Counted from the first letter of the stretch, positions 8,534-16,117 are shown. The stretch is DNA of 49,236 nt from Mycobacterium asiaticum (GCF_001673315.1 NZ_LZLQ01000120.1:1-49236); one strand, 5' to 3'. Notes: generated by a model not told the origin, from the letters alone. Translations and numbers: made by a program.

Positions 8534-9885
8534 GCCAGTTTGACGACCCCTATCCTGCAATACCCGATGACCCGTATTCGGTACCAGATGCTGATGTGGG
8601 TATTGACCTCGACTACCTTGCACACCTGTTAAAGCTCTGCACCGCATGGCTCTTCGGGACGATCGTCGCATTAGGTATCGGGCTCTTCATCTGGCGATTG
8701 CGATCCCCTGTCACATACGACCGCTACTTTGGCGTGCATGCACGACAGGCACGCTGGATGGTTTGGAGCTTGACCGCCTGGCCGCGAATCGCCAGGGACT
8801 GCGGTTTGTCAACTTCAAGGAGCGTCACTCGAAAAGACATCCAGGGCAAGCCAACCACGAAGACCGTCTGGACTCACCCCGAGATCCTCGGACTACGGAT
8901 GGCCGATCACTGTCTACGCATGACTATCCGCACGCGGTCAGGCCAGACCGTCGACGACCTCGAAAGGGCGGTCCCCGCAATCCGCGATGCCGTCGGGGCA
9001 CATTCCGGTCGGTCGACGGTCGTCGCACCTGGCACAGTGCGCATGGAGTTCGTTATGAACGAACAACTTTCGGCGATTGCGACAGCCAAAAGGCCAATCG
9101 GAACCGACGCAACTTCCGTCGACATCGGCCGACGCGAGAACGGATCGACCTGGCGTCTTCCCATAGCTGGGCTGCACACCCTGACGGTCGGGTGCTCCGG
9201 CGCGGGCAAGGGCTCTATCTTCTGGGGCATCGCCGGTGGACTGGGCCCTGCCGTCAAATCCGGCAGTGCCCTACTGTGCGCAATAGATCTCAAGTACGGG
9301 ATCGAGGTGTCTGTCGGGTCTTCCCTCTTCGCCAGAGTCGCCACCACAGAATCTCAAGCCGCCAAACTCCTGGCCAAATTGGAAGAGATACTCGACATGC
9401 GTGGGCGAGCGATGGCCGGCCACACACGCTCTCACACACCAACCCGCACTGATCCGCTCGTCGTCCTGCTCATCGATGAACTGGCCGGTTTGACCGCTTA
9501 CATCACGGACGCCGCGCTCAAGAAACAAGTCGCGGCTTCGCTTTCGCGCATCCTGACAAAGGGGCGTGCCGTCGGAGTCGTAGTCGCCGCATTCATGCAA
9601 GACCCGCGCAAGGAAATCCTGCCCATGCGCGGACTGTTCACCCAGACCGTCGCCTTAAGGCTTCGGTCACGCGACGAGGTCACGATGGTCCTCGGCGATG
9701 GGATGGCCGACCGCGCGCCAGCGCACCGCATCAGCCCCAACGAGCCGGGCACCGGATACGTCGTCACCGAAGACGGTTCAACGACGCGGGTTCGCGCCGA
9801 CTACTGGCCGGACTCACTGATCCGTTCCGTCGCAAACGAATACAGCAACAAACGTCCAAGCAGCACCACTCCGGCTAAGAACTAA
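8530..9885 (+). CDS. FtsK/SpoIIIE-type DNA translocase for conjugative transfer (TraSA-like)
   Basis: This 451-aa ATPase is of the type that alone moves double-stranded DNA between mycelial or cell compartments in AICE transfer. One or two membrane helices lie near residues 30-60 (AWLFGTIVALGIGLFIW). The Walker A motif is VGCSGAGKGS near residue 220; AICE Tra proteins characteristically have Gly after the Lys. The Walker B motif is VVLLIDELAGL near 315. A segment with GRAVGVVVAAFMQDPR follows, typical of FtsK-like sensor regions. It is coupled to pra upstream and followed after 10 bases by xis. It is shorter than chromosomal FtsK because the linker is absent. The function is well supported by family and context. 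Confidence 0.88.
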   Translation: MSQFDDPYPAIPDDPYSVPDADVGIDLDYLAHLLKLCTAWLFGTIVALGIGLFIWRLRSPVTYDRYFGVHARQARWMVWSLTAWPRIARDCGLSTSRSVTRKDIQGKPTTKTVWTHPEILGLRMADHCLRMTIRTRSGQTVDDLERAVPAIRDAVGAHSGRSTVVAPGTVRMEFVMNEQLSAIATAKRPIGTDATSVDIGRRENGSTWRLPIAGLHTLTVGCSGAGKGSIFWGIAGGLGPAVKSGSALLCAIDLKYGIEVSVGSSLFARVATTESQAAKLLAKLEEILDMRGRAMAGHTRSHTPTRTDPLVVLLIDELAGLTAYITDAALKKQVAASLSRILTKGRAVGVVVAAFMQDPRKEILPMRGLFTQTVALRLRSRDEVTMVLGDGMADRAPAHRISPNEPGTGYVVTEDGSTTRVRADYWPDSLIRSVANEYSNKRPSSTTPAKN

Positions 9886-9895
9886 GGATCTTGAC

Positions 9896-10123
9896 ATGAG
9901 AACTTCCAATACCGCCGATACCGGGGCAGCAGCGTTTCCAACGCTTCTGACTGCAGAGCAGGTGGCCGACCTGTTCGGCGTATCCGCCGCGACGGTGAGC
10001 CGATGGGGCGCATTGCGCGATCAGGGAGTAGAAGTGGGGCCACCCTGCTACCCGCTGTCGGACCGCGTAAGACGTTGGGATGCAGCGGAAGTCCGTGCGT
10101 GGCTCAGCCAGGTGCGCCGCTGA
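9896..10123 (+). CDS. xis: Excisionase / AlpA-like helix-turn-helix protein
   Basis: This is a small 75-aa DNA-binding protein with a MerR/excisionase-type winged helix: LLTAEQVADLFGVSAATVSRW in the first half and a wing ending with RRWDAAEVRAWLSQ. Such proteins bend attachment-site DNA and steer the integrase towards excision. It sits directly before the integrase, with its stop codon abutting the integrase ATG, which is the standard AICE arrangement. The symbol is by role and position. Confidence 0.82.
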   Translation: MRTSNTADTGAAAFPTLLTAEQVADLFGVSAATVSRWGALRDQGVEVGPPCYPLSDRVRRWDAAEVRAWLSQVRR

Positions 10124-11740
10124 ATGGCCGGCTCGGTACCGCGCGGTATTCGAAAGCGGATCAATTCAGCGGGCCAGGCGCGCTATCAAGTGCGCTACTT
10201 GGTGCGTGATCCAGACTCTCCCTCGGGATGGGTTGAAACGTCATCGACATTCGCCACCATGCGAGAAGCGCGGGCCTTTAAAGCCGAGCGCGATGGCGAG
10301 GCGGCGATCGGCGCCAGACGTTTCGACCCAAGACTCGGCCGCGCAAGCCTTTCGGCTATCTGGAAGCAATTCACCGCATCGAAACACCCGGCCGTATCAC
10401 CCAAGACGTGGAGCGGCTACACCCAACATTGGGAACTCCGCATCGGTCCGCGCTTCGGCCATGTCCCGGTCGACGAGATCACCCGCGAAGATGTCCAGCA
10501 GTTCATCGGCAGCCTCGCCGTTGGGCCGTGGGCCAAAGTCGCGACGCTGCGCCTGCTGCGGTCAATTCTCGACATGGCTCGCGAAGACGGCCGAATTCAC
10601 ACCAACCCGGCCCAGGGAGTGTCTTCCGGGCGGATGCCGGTGCGAGAACGCCACCGCTATCTCACGGCCGGCGAAGTCGTCGCCCTGGCAGCGGCATGCG
10701 GCGACCAGGGCGACATCGTCACGATCTTGGCCTTCACCGGACTTCGCTGGTCCGAACTGGTCGGCCTCCGCGTCGGCGACATCAACCTCGAGACGGGTCG
10801 GCTTGAAGTTCGCCAGGCCGCACCGGAAGTAGAAGGCCGAATAATTGTCGGACCGCCAAAGACACGCGCTGCGGTTCGAACCGTCCCACTCCCCCAGGTC
10901 GTCATCGACGCCCTCAAGCCACGAATTGCCGGCCGCGGGCCCCGGGAACAAGCGATTACCTCACCCAACGGCGGCTACCTCAGATCCAACAACTGGCGCA
11001 GACACACCCACTGGAACGAAGCCCTCAACAAAACCGAACTAGCGCCCCTGACGATTCACGACCTACGCCACACCTACGCCAGCCTGGCCCGGGCATCAGG
11101 CGCCGATCTTCGCTACGTACAGAAAACGATGGGGCATTCGACACCGACCGTCACCGCGAATATCTACAGCGACCTCTACTCAGACGAACTCGATCACGTA
11201 GCCGCGAATCTCGACCGGCTCTGCAGCACCGTCGCCAACCAGGTGAACGGACAGGAACCGGACAAGACAATCAATCCAAAGAGTGCTGTCACCGCATACA
11301 AGCAGGTCAGAGATGGTGGCCAGGGGCGGGATCGAACCGCCGACCTTCCGCTTTTCAGGCGGACGCTCGTACCGACTGAGCTACCTGGCCGGAAGCCGGC
11401 AGGCAGCGTGTGCCTCGCCGTGCTGGCGACCCTGACGGGACTCGAACCCGCGACCTCCGCCGTGACAGGGCGGCGCGCTAACCAACTGCGCCACAGGGCC
11501 TTGCTCTGCTCCACGGTAGCCCGCGTTGCAAGTACCCCCTACGGGATTCGAACCCGCGCTACCGCCTTGAAAGGGCGGCGTCCTAGGCCGCTAGACGAAG
11601 GGGGCCAGAACCGAATCTCTCCGGGGCACTCGCAACGTGATCATCGTTGGGAGCCAGGCCAGCTTAGGTCACCCCGGGCCCAATCCTCAAACGAGGCTCA
11701 GACCGGCACACAGTATCCTGAGTCTCCGCTGCCCCTATAG
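10124..11740 (+). CDS. int: Tyrosine-recombinase integrase; frame reads through the tRNA cluster
   Basis: This is the site-specific recombinase that inserts the element at tRNA-Phe. An Arm-type N-terminus (ARYQVRYLVRDPDSPSGW) is followed by a SAM-like core-binding domain near 70-155. The catalytic domain shows Arg in TGLRWSELVGLR, the HDLRHTYAS box, His in MGHSTP and the nucleophile Tyr in TANIYSDLY near residue 350. Catalytic sequence ends by about base 11,230. The frame has no stop before the tRNA genes. It runs antisense through tRNA-Phe, Asp and Glu and ends only at a TAG inside tRNA-Lys (11738-11740), giving 538 aa on paper. The final 140 or so residues are translated tRNA, so the natural C-terminus is doubtful. 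In the excised circle the reading frame after the attachment core would differ. Confidence 0.85.
   Translation: MAGSVPRGIRKRINSAGQARYQVRYLVRDPDSPSGWVETSSTFATMREARAFKAERDGEAAIGARRFDPRLGRASLSAIWKQFTASKHPAVSPKTWSGYTQHWELRIGPRFGHVPVDEITREDVQQFIGSLAVGPWAKVATLRLLRSILDMAREDGRIHTNPAQGVSSGRMPVRERHRYLTAGEVVALAAACGDQGDIVTILAFTGLRWSELVGLRVGDINLETGRLEVRQAAPEVEGRIIVGPPKTRAAVRTVPLPQVVIDALKPRIAGRGPREQAITSPNGGYLRSNNWRRHTHWNEALNKTELAPLTIHDLRHTYASLARASGADLRYVQKTMGHSTPTVTANIYSDLYSDELDHVAANLDRLCSTVANQVNGQEPDKTINPKSAVTAYKQVRDGGQGRDRTADLPLFRRTLVPTELPGRKPAGSVCLAVLATLTGLEPATSAVTGRRANQLRHRALLCSTVARVASTPYGIRTRATALKGRRPRPLDEGGQNRISPGHSQRDHRWEPGQLRSPRAQSSNEAQTGTQYPESPLPL
11314..11390. other. Probable attachment site (one att half) in tRNA-Phe
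   Basis: The tRNA-Phe gene points its 3' end at the integrase gene, with the integrase frame running into it. This is the standard geometry for elements that insert at the 3' end of a tRNA and restore it. The tRNA is complete. The recombined core should be a stretch of its 3' half. I looked for a second copy of the 3' segment at the left of the window and found none, so the other att site must lie upstream of base 1 and the core length cannot be set. Confidence 0.6.
11314..11390 (-). tRNA. tRNA-Phe (GAA)
   Basis: A full cloverleaf on the minus strand begins GGCCAGGTAGCTCAG at 11390. The anticodon loop CTGAAAA carries GAA (bases 11354-11356). The T-arm is GGTTCGATCCC. The acceptor pair is GGCCAGG/CCTGGCC with A as discriminator. 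CCA is encoded (11314-11316). It is the likely integration target of the element to its left. Confidence 0.96.
11424..11500 (-). tRNA. tRNA-Asp (GTC)
   Basis: A minus-strand cloverleaf begins GGCCCTGTGGCGCAG at 11500. The anticodon is GTC in the loop CTGTCAC, the T-arm is GGTTCGAGTCC, the acceptor is GGCCCTG/CAGGGTC with a G discriminator, and CCA is encoded at 11424-11426. Confidence 0.95.
11533..11605 (-). tRNA. tRNA-Glu (TTC)
   Basis: A minus-strand cloverleaf begins GCCCCCTTCGTCTAG at 11605. The anticodon is TTC in the loop CTTTCAA, the T-arm is GGTTCGAATCC, and the acceptor is GCCCCCT/AGGGGGT with an A discriminator. Unlike its neighbours it does not encode CCA, so the 3' end must be added by the CCA enzyme. 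Confidence 0.95.
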
Positions 11741-11806
11741 CTCAGTTGGTAGAGCTACGGACTTTTAATCCGCAGGTCGTAGGTTCGAGTCCTACTGGGG
11801 GCACCA
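11731..11806 (+). tRNA. tRNA-Lys (TTT)
   Basis: A plus-strand cloverleaf begins GCCCCTATAGCTCAG. The anticodon is TTT in the loop CTTTTAA, the T-arm is GGTTCGAGTCC, and CCA is encoded at 11804-11806. It is divergent from the Glu, Asp and Phe genes. The integrase-frame stop codon falls inside its 5' part. Confidence 0.96.
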
Positions 11807-11847
11807 AGCAAATTTGGGCGGTCCGTTTGAATGCTGCCCGCTTCGAT

Positions 11848-12678
11848 ATGCTCGCGGCTATGCTTCCGGACGTGAATCCCGCTGAGGTCCAACCCAACGC
11901 CCCCGTCGCCCTGGTAACCCTGGAAATCCGCCACCCGGCCACCGAGGCGCTCACTGAATCTGCAGCCCGCGAACTCAAGCGACAGCTGGTGACCGACCTG
12001 CCGATCGAACGCCAGGCCCAGGATGTCCAGTGGGGAATGGCTGCGCCCGGCCAGCCTCCCCAGCCCGTCGCTGACCGCTTCGTTCGCTTCTCCAACCGGG
12101 AGAACACCACCGCCGCGTCGCTGAAGAACCAGGCGATCGTGGTCGAGACCAGCGCCTACACAAACTTCGACACCTTCCTCGACGTCGCGATGCGGGTAGT
12201 CGACGCACGCTCCGGGGTCTCCTCCCTGGTGGGCATCGAGCGCATCGGCCTGCGGTACGTACTGGAGATCCGGGTGCCGGCCGGCGTCGATGGCCGCATC
12301 GAGTGGACCAACTGGATCGACGAAAGCCTGCTCGGGCCGCAACGACTGGCTCCTGGCGGCCTGAGCCTGACCGAATGGCAGGGCGCCGCGGTTTACCGCG
12401 AGGCACAACCCGGTCGTTCCCTGATCGTGCGTTACGGCCCCGGCGTCGGCCAGGCGCTCGACGCCAGCTACCACCTGCGCCGGGTGACTCCGGCTCAGAC
12501 CGGCCAGTTCTTCCTGATGGACATCGACAGCTTCTGGACTCCGCCGACCGGCGCGATCCCGGAGTACAACCGGGACGCGCTGCTGTCCACGTTCCGGGAG
12601 CTGTACTCGCCGGCGCAGACGGTGTTCCAGGACATGCTCACCGCGCGACTGAAGGACGAGCTGCTCCGCAACCAGTAG
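11848..12678 (+). CDS. TIGR04255-family protein (Rv0831c-like)
   Basis: This conserved protein of unknown function has 276 aa from the ATG at 11848. An ATG at 11860 is nearly as good. The open frame extends back into tRNA-Lys, but that part is not a natural start. I recognise the family from the pattern LVTLEIRHPATEAL, the run of ADRFVRFSNRENTTAASL, and GFxY-like segments such as FLDVAMRVVDARSGV and IERIGLRYVLEIRVP. TIGR04255 proteins occur sporadically and have no assigned reaction. Position beside the Lys-Glu-Asp-Phe tRNA cluster matches Rv0831c as remembered from M. tuberculosis. It converges on the methyltransferase gene with four bases between the stops. Confidence 0.8.
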   Translation: MLAAMLPDVNPAEVQPNAPVALVTLEIRHPATEALTESAARELKRQLVTDLPIERQAQDVQWGMAAPGQPPQPVADRFVRFSNRENTTAASLKNQAIVVETSAYTNFDTFLDVAMRVVDARSGVSSLVGIERIGLRYVLEIRVPAGVDGRIEWTNWIDESLLGPQRLAPGGLSLTEWQGAAVYREAQPGRSLIVRYGPGVGQALDASYHLRRVTPAQTGQFFLMDIDSFWTPPTGAIPEYNRDALLSTFRELYSPAQTVFQDMLTARLKDELLRNQ

Positions 12679-12682
12679 GACC

Positions 12683-13588
12683 CTACGGGTTCAGTACCGC
12701 GCTGGTGTAGGTCACGTCGGCGAATGCCGTCGCAAGTTCGTCGTCGGGGTAGGCGAAGCCGTTGGCTTCGTGCAGCTCGGCGACGGTCATGGGAGACGTC
12801 CGCCAGCCGCGGCCGGACAGATAGTCCAGGATGTGGCTTCGCTCGGCGTGGTAGACGAGGTCGTTGAAGTCGATCTCGAATCCGAGCTCGCTCATCCGTT
12901 CGTGGTGTGACCGCCAGCGTTCGTCCTGGAAGATCCGCGTGTCCGGAACGAATTCGAAGGCCAGCCGGCTGCCGGTCGCGCTCAGCGCGGTGACGTTGTC
13001 GAACAGCGCATCCTGGGCATCGTCCGGCAGGTAGACGAGCAACCCCTCGGCACTCCAGGCCGACGGCGCCTGGGTGTCGAACCCGGCGGCTTTCAGCGCC
13101 GAGGCCCAGTCGTCGCGCAGGTCGACGGATACCGTCCGGCGCTCGGCGGTCGGTTCGGCGCCCAACTCGCCCAGCGTCACAGTCTTGAACTCGATGACCT
13201 CAGGCATATCGACCTCGTACACGACGGTGCCTGCCGGCCACGGCAACCGGTAGGCGCGCGCGTCCAGGCCGGCTGCCAGGATGACCGCTTGCCCGACACC
13301 GTTGCGGGCGGCTTCGAGGAAGAACTCGTCGTAAAACCGGGTGCGGCAGGCCATTCCCTGGGCCATTCGCTGAGGATCGAACTCGGACTCCTCCTCGACA
13401 GGAATCTGGCCGTTGACCAGCCGCGTGTAGACGTCGATGCCCACCGCACGTACCAGTGGCGCGGCGAACGGATCGTCGATCAGCGCGAACTGCGGATCGG
13501 AAGCCAACGCGCGCTGAGCGGCAACCATGGTTGCCGTCGCACCGACGCTCGTCGCGAGGTCCCAGCGATCCCGATCGGTACGCACCAT
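12683..13588 (-). CDS. Class I SAM-dependent methyltransferase (LCM-like, Rv0830-type)
   Basis: This 301-aa protein belongs to the large mycobacterial set of putative S-adenosylmethionine methyltransferases of the leucine-carboxymethyltransferase-like family (PF04072). Features seen are the opening RWDLATSVGATATMVAAQRA, LIDDPFAAPLVRAVG near residue 38, the SAM-binding loop VILAAGLDARAYRLPWP near 103, VYEVDMPEV as motif II, and SAEGLLVYLP near 180. The substrate is unknown for the family in mycobacteria. It is divergent from the deaminase gene, with a shared 54-base intergenic region. Confidence 0.88.
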   Translation of the reverse strand: MVRTDRDRWDLATSVGATATMVAAQRALASDPQFALIDDPFAAPLVRAVGIDVYTRLVNGQIPVEEESEFDPQRMAQGMACRTRFYDEFFLEAARNGVGQAVILAAGLDARAYRLPWPAGTVVYEVDMPEVIEFKTVTLGELGAEPTAERRTVSVDLRDDWASALKAAGFDTQAPSAWSAEGLLVYLPDDAQDALFDNVTALSATGSRLAFEFVPDTRIFQDERWRSHHERMSELGFEIDFNDLVYHAERSHILDYLSGRGWRTSPMTVAELHEANGFAYPDDELATAFADVTYTSAVLNP

Positions 13589-13642
13589 TTGCTCCCTATG
13601 CTGTTTGAGAAAAATATAGACAATCTAGTTAGTATCACGGGC

Positions 13643-14143
13643 GTGACCGACTTCGCCCAGCGGACCATCGACCTCGCACGCCAGAACGTCGCCGAAGGCG
13701 GACGCCCGTTCGCAACTGTCATCGTCAAGGACGGGCAAGTGCTGGCCGAGAGCGCCAACAAAGTGGCGCAGACCAACGATCCGACCGCCCACGCCGAAAT
13801 CCTCGCGATCAGGGCGGCGTGCACAAAACTCGGCACCGAGCACTTGGTCGGCACCACCATCTACGTGCTGGCCCATCCCTGCCCGATGTGTCTGGGTTCG
13901 CTCTACTACTGCTCCCCCGATCAGGTGGTCTTCCTGACCGCGCGCGACGCCTACGAACCGCACTACGTCGACGATCGCAAGTACTTCGAACTCGCCACGT
14001 TCTACGACGAATTCGCCAAGGACTGGCAGGACCGTCGACTTCCTATGCGCTACGAGCCTCGAGAGGCCGCAGTAGAGGTGTACCGGTTTTGGCAGGAGCG
14101 CAACGGCGGCGACCGTCGCGCGACCGCCGTTCCAGCCGGCTGA
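13643..14143 (+). CDS. Nucleoside/guanine deaminase of the CDA superfamily (Rv0828c-like)
   Basis: This is a zinc-dependent deaminase of 166 aa from the GTG at 13643 (MTDFAQRTID). The upstream open frame runs through the divergent gene and is not used. The zinc site is complete: TAHAEILAI near residue 52 provides His and the proton-shuttle Glu, and PCPMCLGSLYY near 80 provides the two Cys. The C-terminal part (DEFAKDWQDRRLPM, VYRFWQERN) is as in guanine-deaminase-like proteins. The preceding 50 bases are AT-rich (AAAATATAGACAATC) and probably hold its promoter. The exact substrate (guanine, cytosine or a nucleoside) is not settled by sequence. Confidence 0.85.
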   Translation: MTDFAQRTIDLARQNVAEGGRPFATVIVKDGQVLAESANKVAQTNDPTAHAEILAIRAACTKLGTEHLVGTTIYVLAHPCPMCLGSLYYCSPDQVVFLTARDAYEPHYVDDRKYFELATFYDEFAKDWQDRRLPMRYEPREAAVEVYRFWQERNGGDRRATAVPAG

Positions 14144-14161
14144 GGGGCGAGAGCCCTGCGA

Positions 14162-14223
14162 CGCCGAGTGTGCGTCTCACGACGCGACACGCGGGCTGAG
14201 CGTCGCACGATGCACACTCGGCG
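14162..14223. repeat. 12-bp inverted repeat between convergent genes
   Basis: CGCCGAGTGTGC (14162-14173) and its reverse complement (14212-14223) flank 38 bases that hold further short dyads (CGTC, CGACGC). It lies just after the deaminase stop and before the end of the oppositely oriented oxygenase gene, so it may act as a two-way transcription stop. The motif CCGAGTGTGC is, in my experience, common in mycobacterial intergenic DNA. Confidence 0.5.
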
Positions 14224-14227
14224 CGTG

Positions 14228-14275
14228 GAGTTAGGCCTGGATTTAGGCCCGGATTTAGGCCTGGATTTAGACGAC
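14228..14275. repeat. 12-bp tandem repeat, about 3.5 units
   Basis: Units of GATTTAGGCCTG (third unit exact, others with small changes) run from 14228 to about 14270, overlapping the stop codon of the oxygenase gene on the minus strand. On that strand each unit carries a TAA in frame with the gene end, giving a row of repeated stop codons. It could vary in copy number between strains. Confidence 0.6.
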
Positions 14276-15295
14276 GGGGCAGTAGTGCTTGGGGTTGCCG
14301 CGCTCTGCCACTGGCGGCAGGTTACGCGCCGGCGTCTGTGGCAGCGGCGCGTCGGCCGGTAGGCGTCCAGTCGCGCGGTCGAGACCGGCCCGGGCGCGTG
14401 GATGCTTGCGGTACCTGGGCGGGACGAACGCGAAGATCACCCGCACCAGATTGCCGAACCGCCGGTGCACCCACTCATCACGGCTGGACCAGGTGTAGCC
14501 CAACCGCTCGCGAACGGCAGGGTGATAGAAACCCACGGTCAACCAGATGAACAGCGGCCGCGACAGCCTGGTCAGGCCGCCCCACAACCAGCGCGGCAGC
14601 CACGGAGCGATGGGCAGCTTGTCATACAGCGTCAGGTCCAGAACTGCCCGCGTCGCGTAATTGTCCTCTAACACGTTGCGGCACATGTGATCCCAGTAAG
14701 CCTGGAAATCCTCCCAGGTCTCCGGCACCGGCCGCATGCTCATTCCGTACATCCGGTACCACTGGACGTGTTCGTCGAAGAGTTGGCGCTTCTCCGCTTC
14801 GGTGAGACCACCGCCGAACCGTTCCGCCACCAGGATGGTTCCCATGAAGAATGTGGAGTGCGCCCAGTAGAAGACGTCGGGGTTCAACGCGTGATAGCGG
14901 CGCCCCTGGTCGTCGATGCCCTTGATGTCGGTGTGGTAATCACGCACCTGAGCACCGGTGACCGGGGCACGGTCACCGTCGAAGACGACCCCGCCGATCG
15001 GGTACAGCGACCGCATCACCCGCGGCAAGGGTTCCCGGAAGAAGGTCGAGTGTTGCTCGACCGCCGCGCCCAACTGGGGGTGCATGTTCTGCATGGATCC
15101 CGCGAACGGACCCTGCAGCATGCCGCGCCAGTCGCCGAAGTACTTCCAGGTCAGAGAATCCGGGCCCAGCGGTGTCGGCGGCACTTCATAGCCAGATTGC
15201 GAGACCGGGCACCCGCTGGCCAGGCGGGCAGAATCATCGGTTTCTGCATCGTCAGCGCTGGTCACTGGGCAGCCTGCGGACGTATCTTGAGTCAC
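14267..15295 (-). CDS. MpaB/rubber-oxygenase-type (DUF2236) protein, Rv0826-like
   Basis: This 342-aa protein is of the ER-bound oxygenase MpaB / latex-clearing protein superfamily, haem-dependent oxygenases in the characterised cases. The start is the GTG at 15295 (MTQDTSAGCPVTS), which has GAGGGA at proper spacing; the longer ATG frame at 15349 covers the operator. Typical segments are TWKYFGDWRGML near 67, IGGVVFDGDRAPVTG near 115, HALNPDVFYWAHSTFF near 150 and WDHMCRNVLEDNY. The substrate is unknown. It is divergent from a TetR gene with a 20-bp palindrome between the two, so regulation by that TetR is likely (inference). Confidence 0.85.
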   Translation of the reverse strand: MTQDTSAGCPVTSADDAETDDSARLASGCPVSQSGYEVPPTPLGPDSLTWKYFGDWRGMLQGPFAGSMQNMHPQLGAAVEQHSTFFREPLPRVMRSLYPIGGVVFDGDRAPVTGAQVRDYHTDIKGIDDQGRRYHALNPDVFYWAHSTFFMGTILVAERFGGGLTEAEKRQLFDEHVQWYRMYGMSMRPVPETWEDFQAYWDHMCRNVLEDNYATRAVLDLTLYDKLPIAPWLPRWLWGGLTRLSRPLFIWLTVGFYHPAVRERLGYTWSSRDEWVHRRFGNLVRVIFAFVPPRYRKHPRARAGLDRATGRLPADAPLPQTPARNLPPVAERGNPKHYCPVV

Positions 15296-15323
15296 TGGTG
15301 ATTTCCCTCGGTTATCAGCAAAA

Positions 15324-15343
15324 CTGACTACGTACGTTGTCAG
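15324..15343. promoter_or_regulatory. 20-bp palindrome between oxygenase and TetR genes
   Basis: CTGACTACGTACGTTGTCAG reads the same on both strands except one base pair per half. It lies 28 bases before the oxygenase GTG and 19 before the TetR start. This is the expected position for an operator shared by a divergent TetR and its target. Confidence 0.7.
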
Positions 15344-15362
15344 AATCAAGTCTAGGAGTGAA

Positions 15363-15968
15363 GTGCAGCCGGGTCAACGACAGGGCCGGTGGTCGGGCGT
15401 CCCCTTGGCGGACCGCCACGCCCTACGCCGGGACAAACTTGTCGCCGCCGGCGTGCACCTGCTCGGCAGCGAAGGTGGTCCTGCGCTCACCGTCCGCGCG
15501 GCGTGTCGCCACGCCGGTCTCACCGAACGCTATTTCTACGAGAGCTTCACCGACCGCGAGCACTTCGTCCGCGCTGTCTATGACGACGTCTGCACGCGGG
15601 CGATGGCAGCACTCACCTCGGCCAAGACCCCCCGGGAAGCCGTCGAGCAATTCGTCGCCCTGATGGTCGATGACCCGGTTCGCGGACGCGTGTTGTTGCT
15701 GGCGCCCGCTGTCGAGCCGGTTCTCACCCAGTCCGGTGCGGAGTGGATGCCCAACTTCATCGAGTTGCTCCAGCACAAGCTGTCCCGGATCGCCGACCCG
15801 GTGATGCAGAAGTTGGTGGCCACCAGCCTGGTAGGGGCCCTGACCGGCCTTTTCACTGCTTATCTGAACGGACGACTGGGCGCCACGCGCGGACAATTCA
15901 TCGACTACTGCGTCGACATGCTGCTCAGCACAGTCGCGGCCCACGTGCCTTCGCTCGACCACCACTGA
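15363..15968 (+). CDS. TetR-family regulator (Rv0825c-like)
   Basis: This regulator has 201 aa from a GTG at 15363. The helix-turn-helix sits near residues 40-65: GPALTVRAACRHAGL then TERYFYESFTDREHFVRAV. The ligand domain has AVEQFVALMVDDPVRGRVL and ends LSTVAAHVPSLDHH. It is divergent from the MpaB-type oxygenase, and the palindrome between them fits an autoregulated pair. The gene downstream, desA1, has its own leader and is probably independent. Confidence 0.88.
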   Translation: MQPGQRQGRWSGVPLADRHALRRDKLVAAGVHLLGSEGGPALTVRAACRHAGLTERYFYESFTDREHFVRAVYDDVCTRAMAALTSAKTPREAVEQFVALMVDDPVRGRVLLLAPAVEPVLTQSGAEWMPNFIELLQHKLSRIADPVMQKLVATSLVGALTGLFTAYLNGRLGATRGQFIDYCVDMLLSTVAAHVPSLDHH

Positions 15969-16067
15969 GAGCGGTTAGCCCGCGCCGGCATCGGGCACCC
16001 GATTGACTGGCGACAGTGCCCTAATCGTGATGCGCCACACCGCCGACAAACTTGAATGCTACTGACC

Positions 16068-16105
16068 GACACAGATATATTGACTGCAACTACGAGACAC
16101 AGATA
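16068..16105 (+). repeat. Direct repeat GACACAGATA in the desA1 leader
   Basis: GACACAGATA occurs exactly at 16068-16077 and 16096-16105, 28 bases apart, the second copy 12 bases before the desA1 start codon. Spacing near three helical turns suggests tandem regulator binding. DesA1 is known to be under TetR-type control in mycobacteria, but I cannot match this repeat to a known site. Confidence 0.45.
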
Positions 16106-16117
16106 ACTGGAGGGACC

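Noticed and set aside
11746..11847. N-terminal extension of the TIGR04255 protein into tRNA-Lys
   Set aside because: The extension is a translation of the tRNA gene. Internal ATGs at 11848 or 11860 fit the family length better.
13289..13642. Long N-terminus for the deaminase
   Set aside because: It is antisense to the methyltransferase gene and lacks deaminase features. The GTG at 13643 fits the fold.
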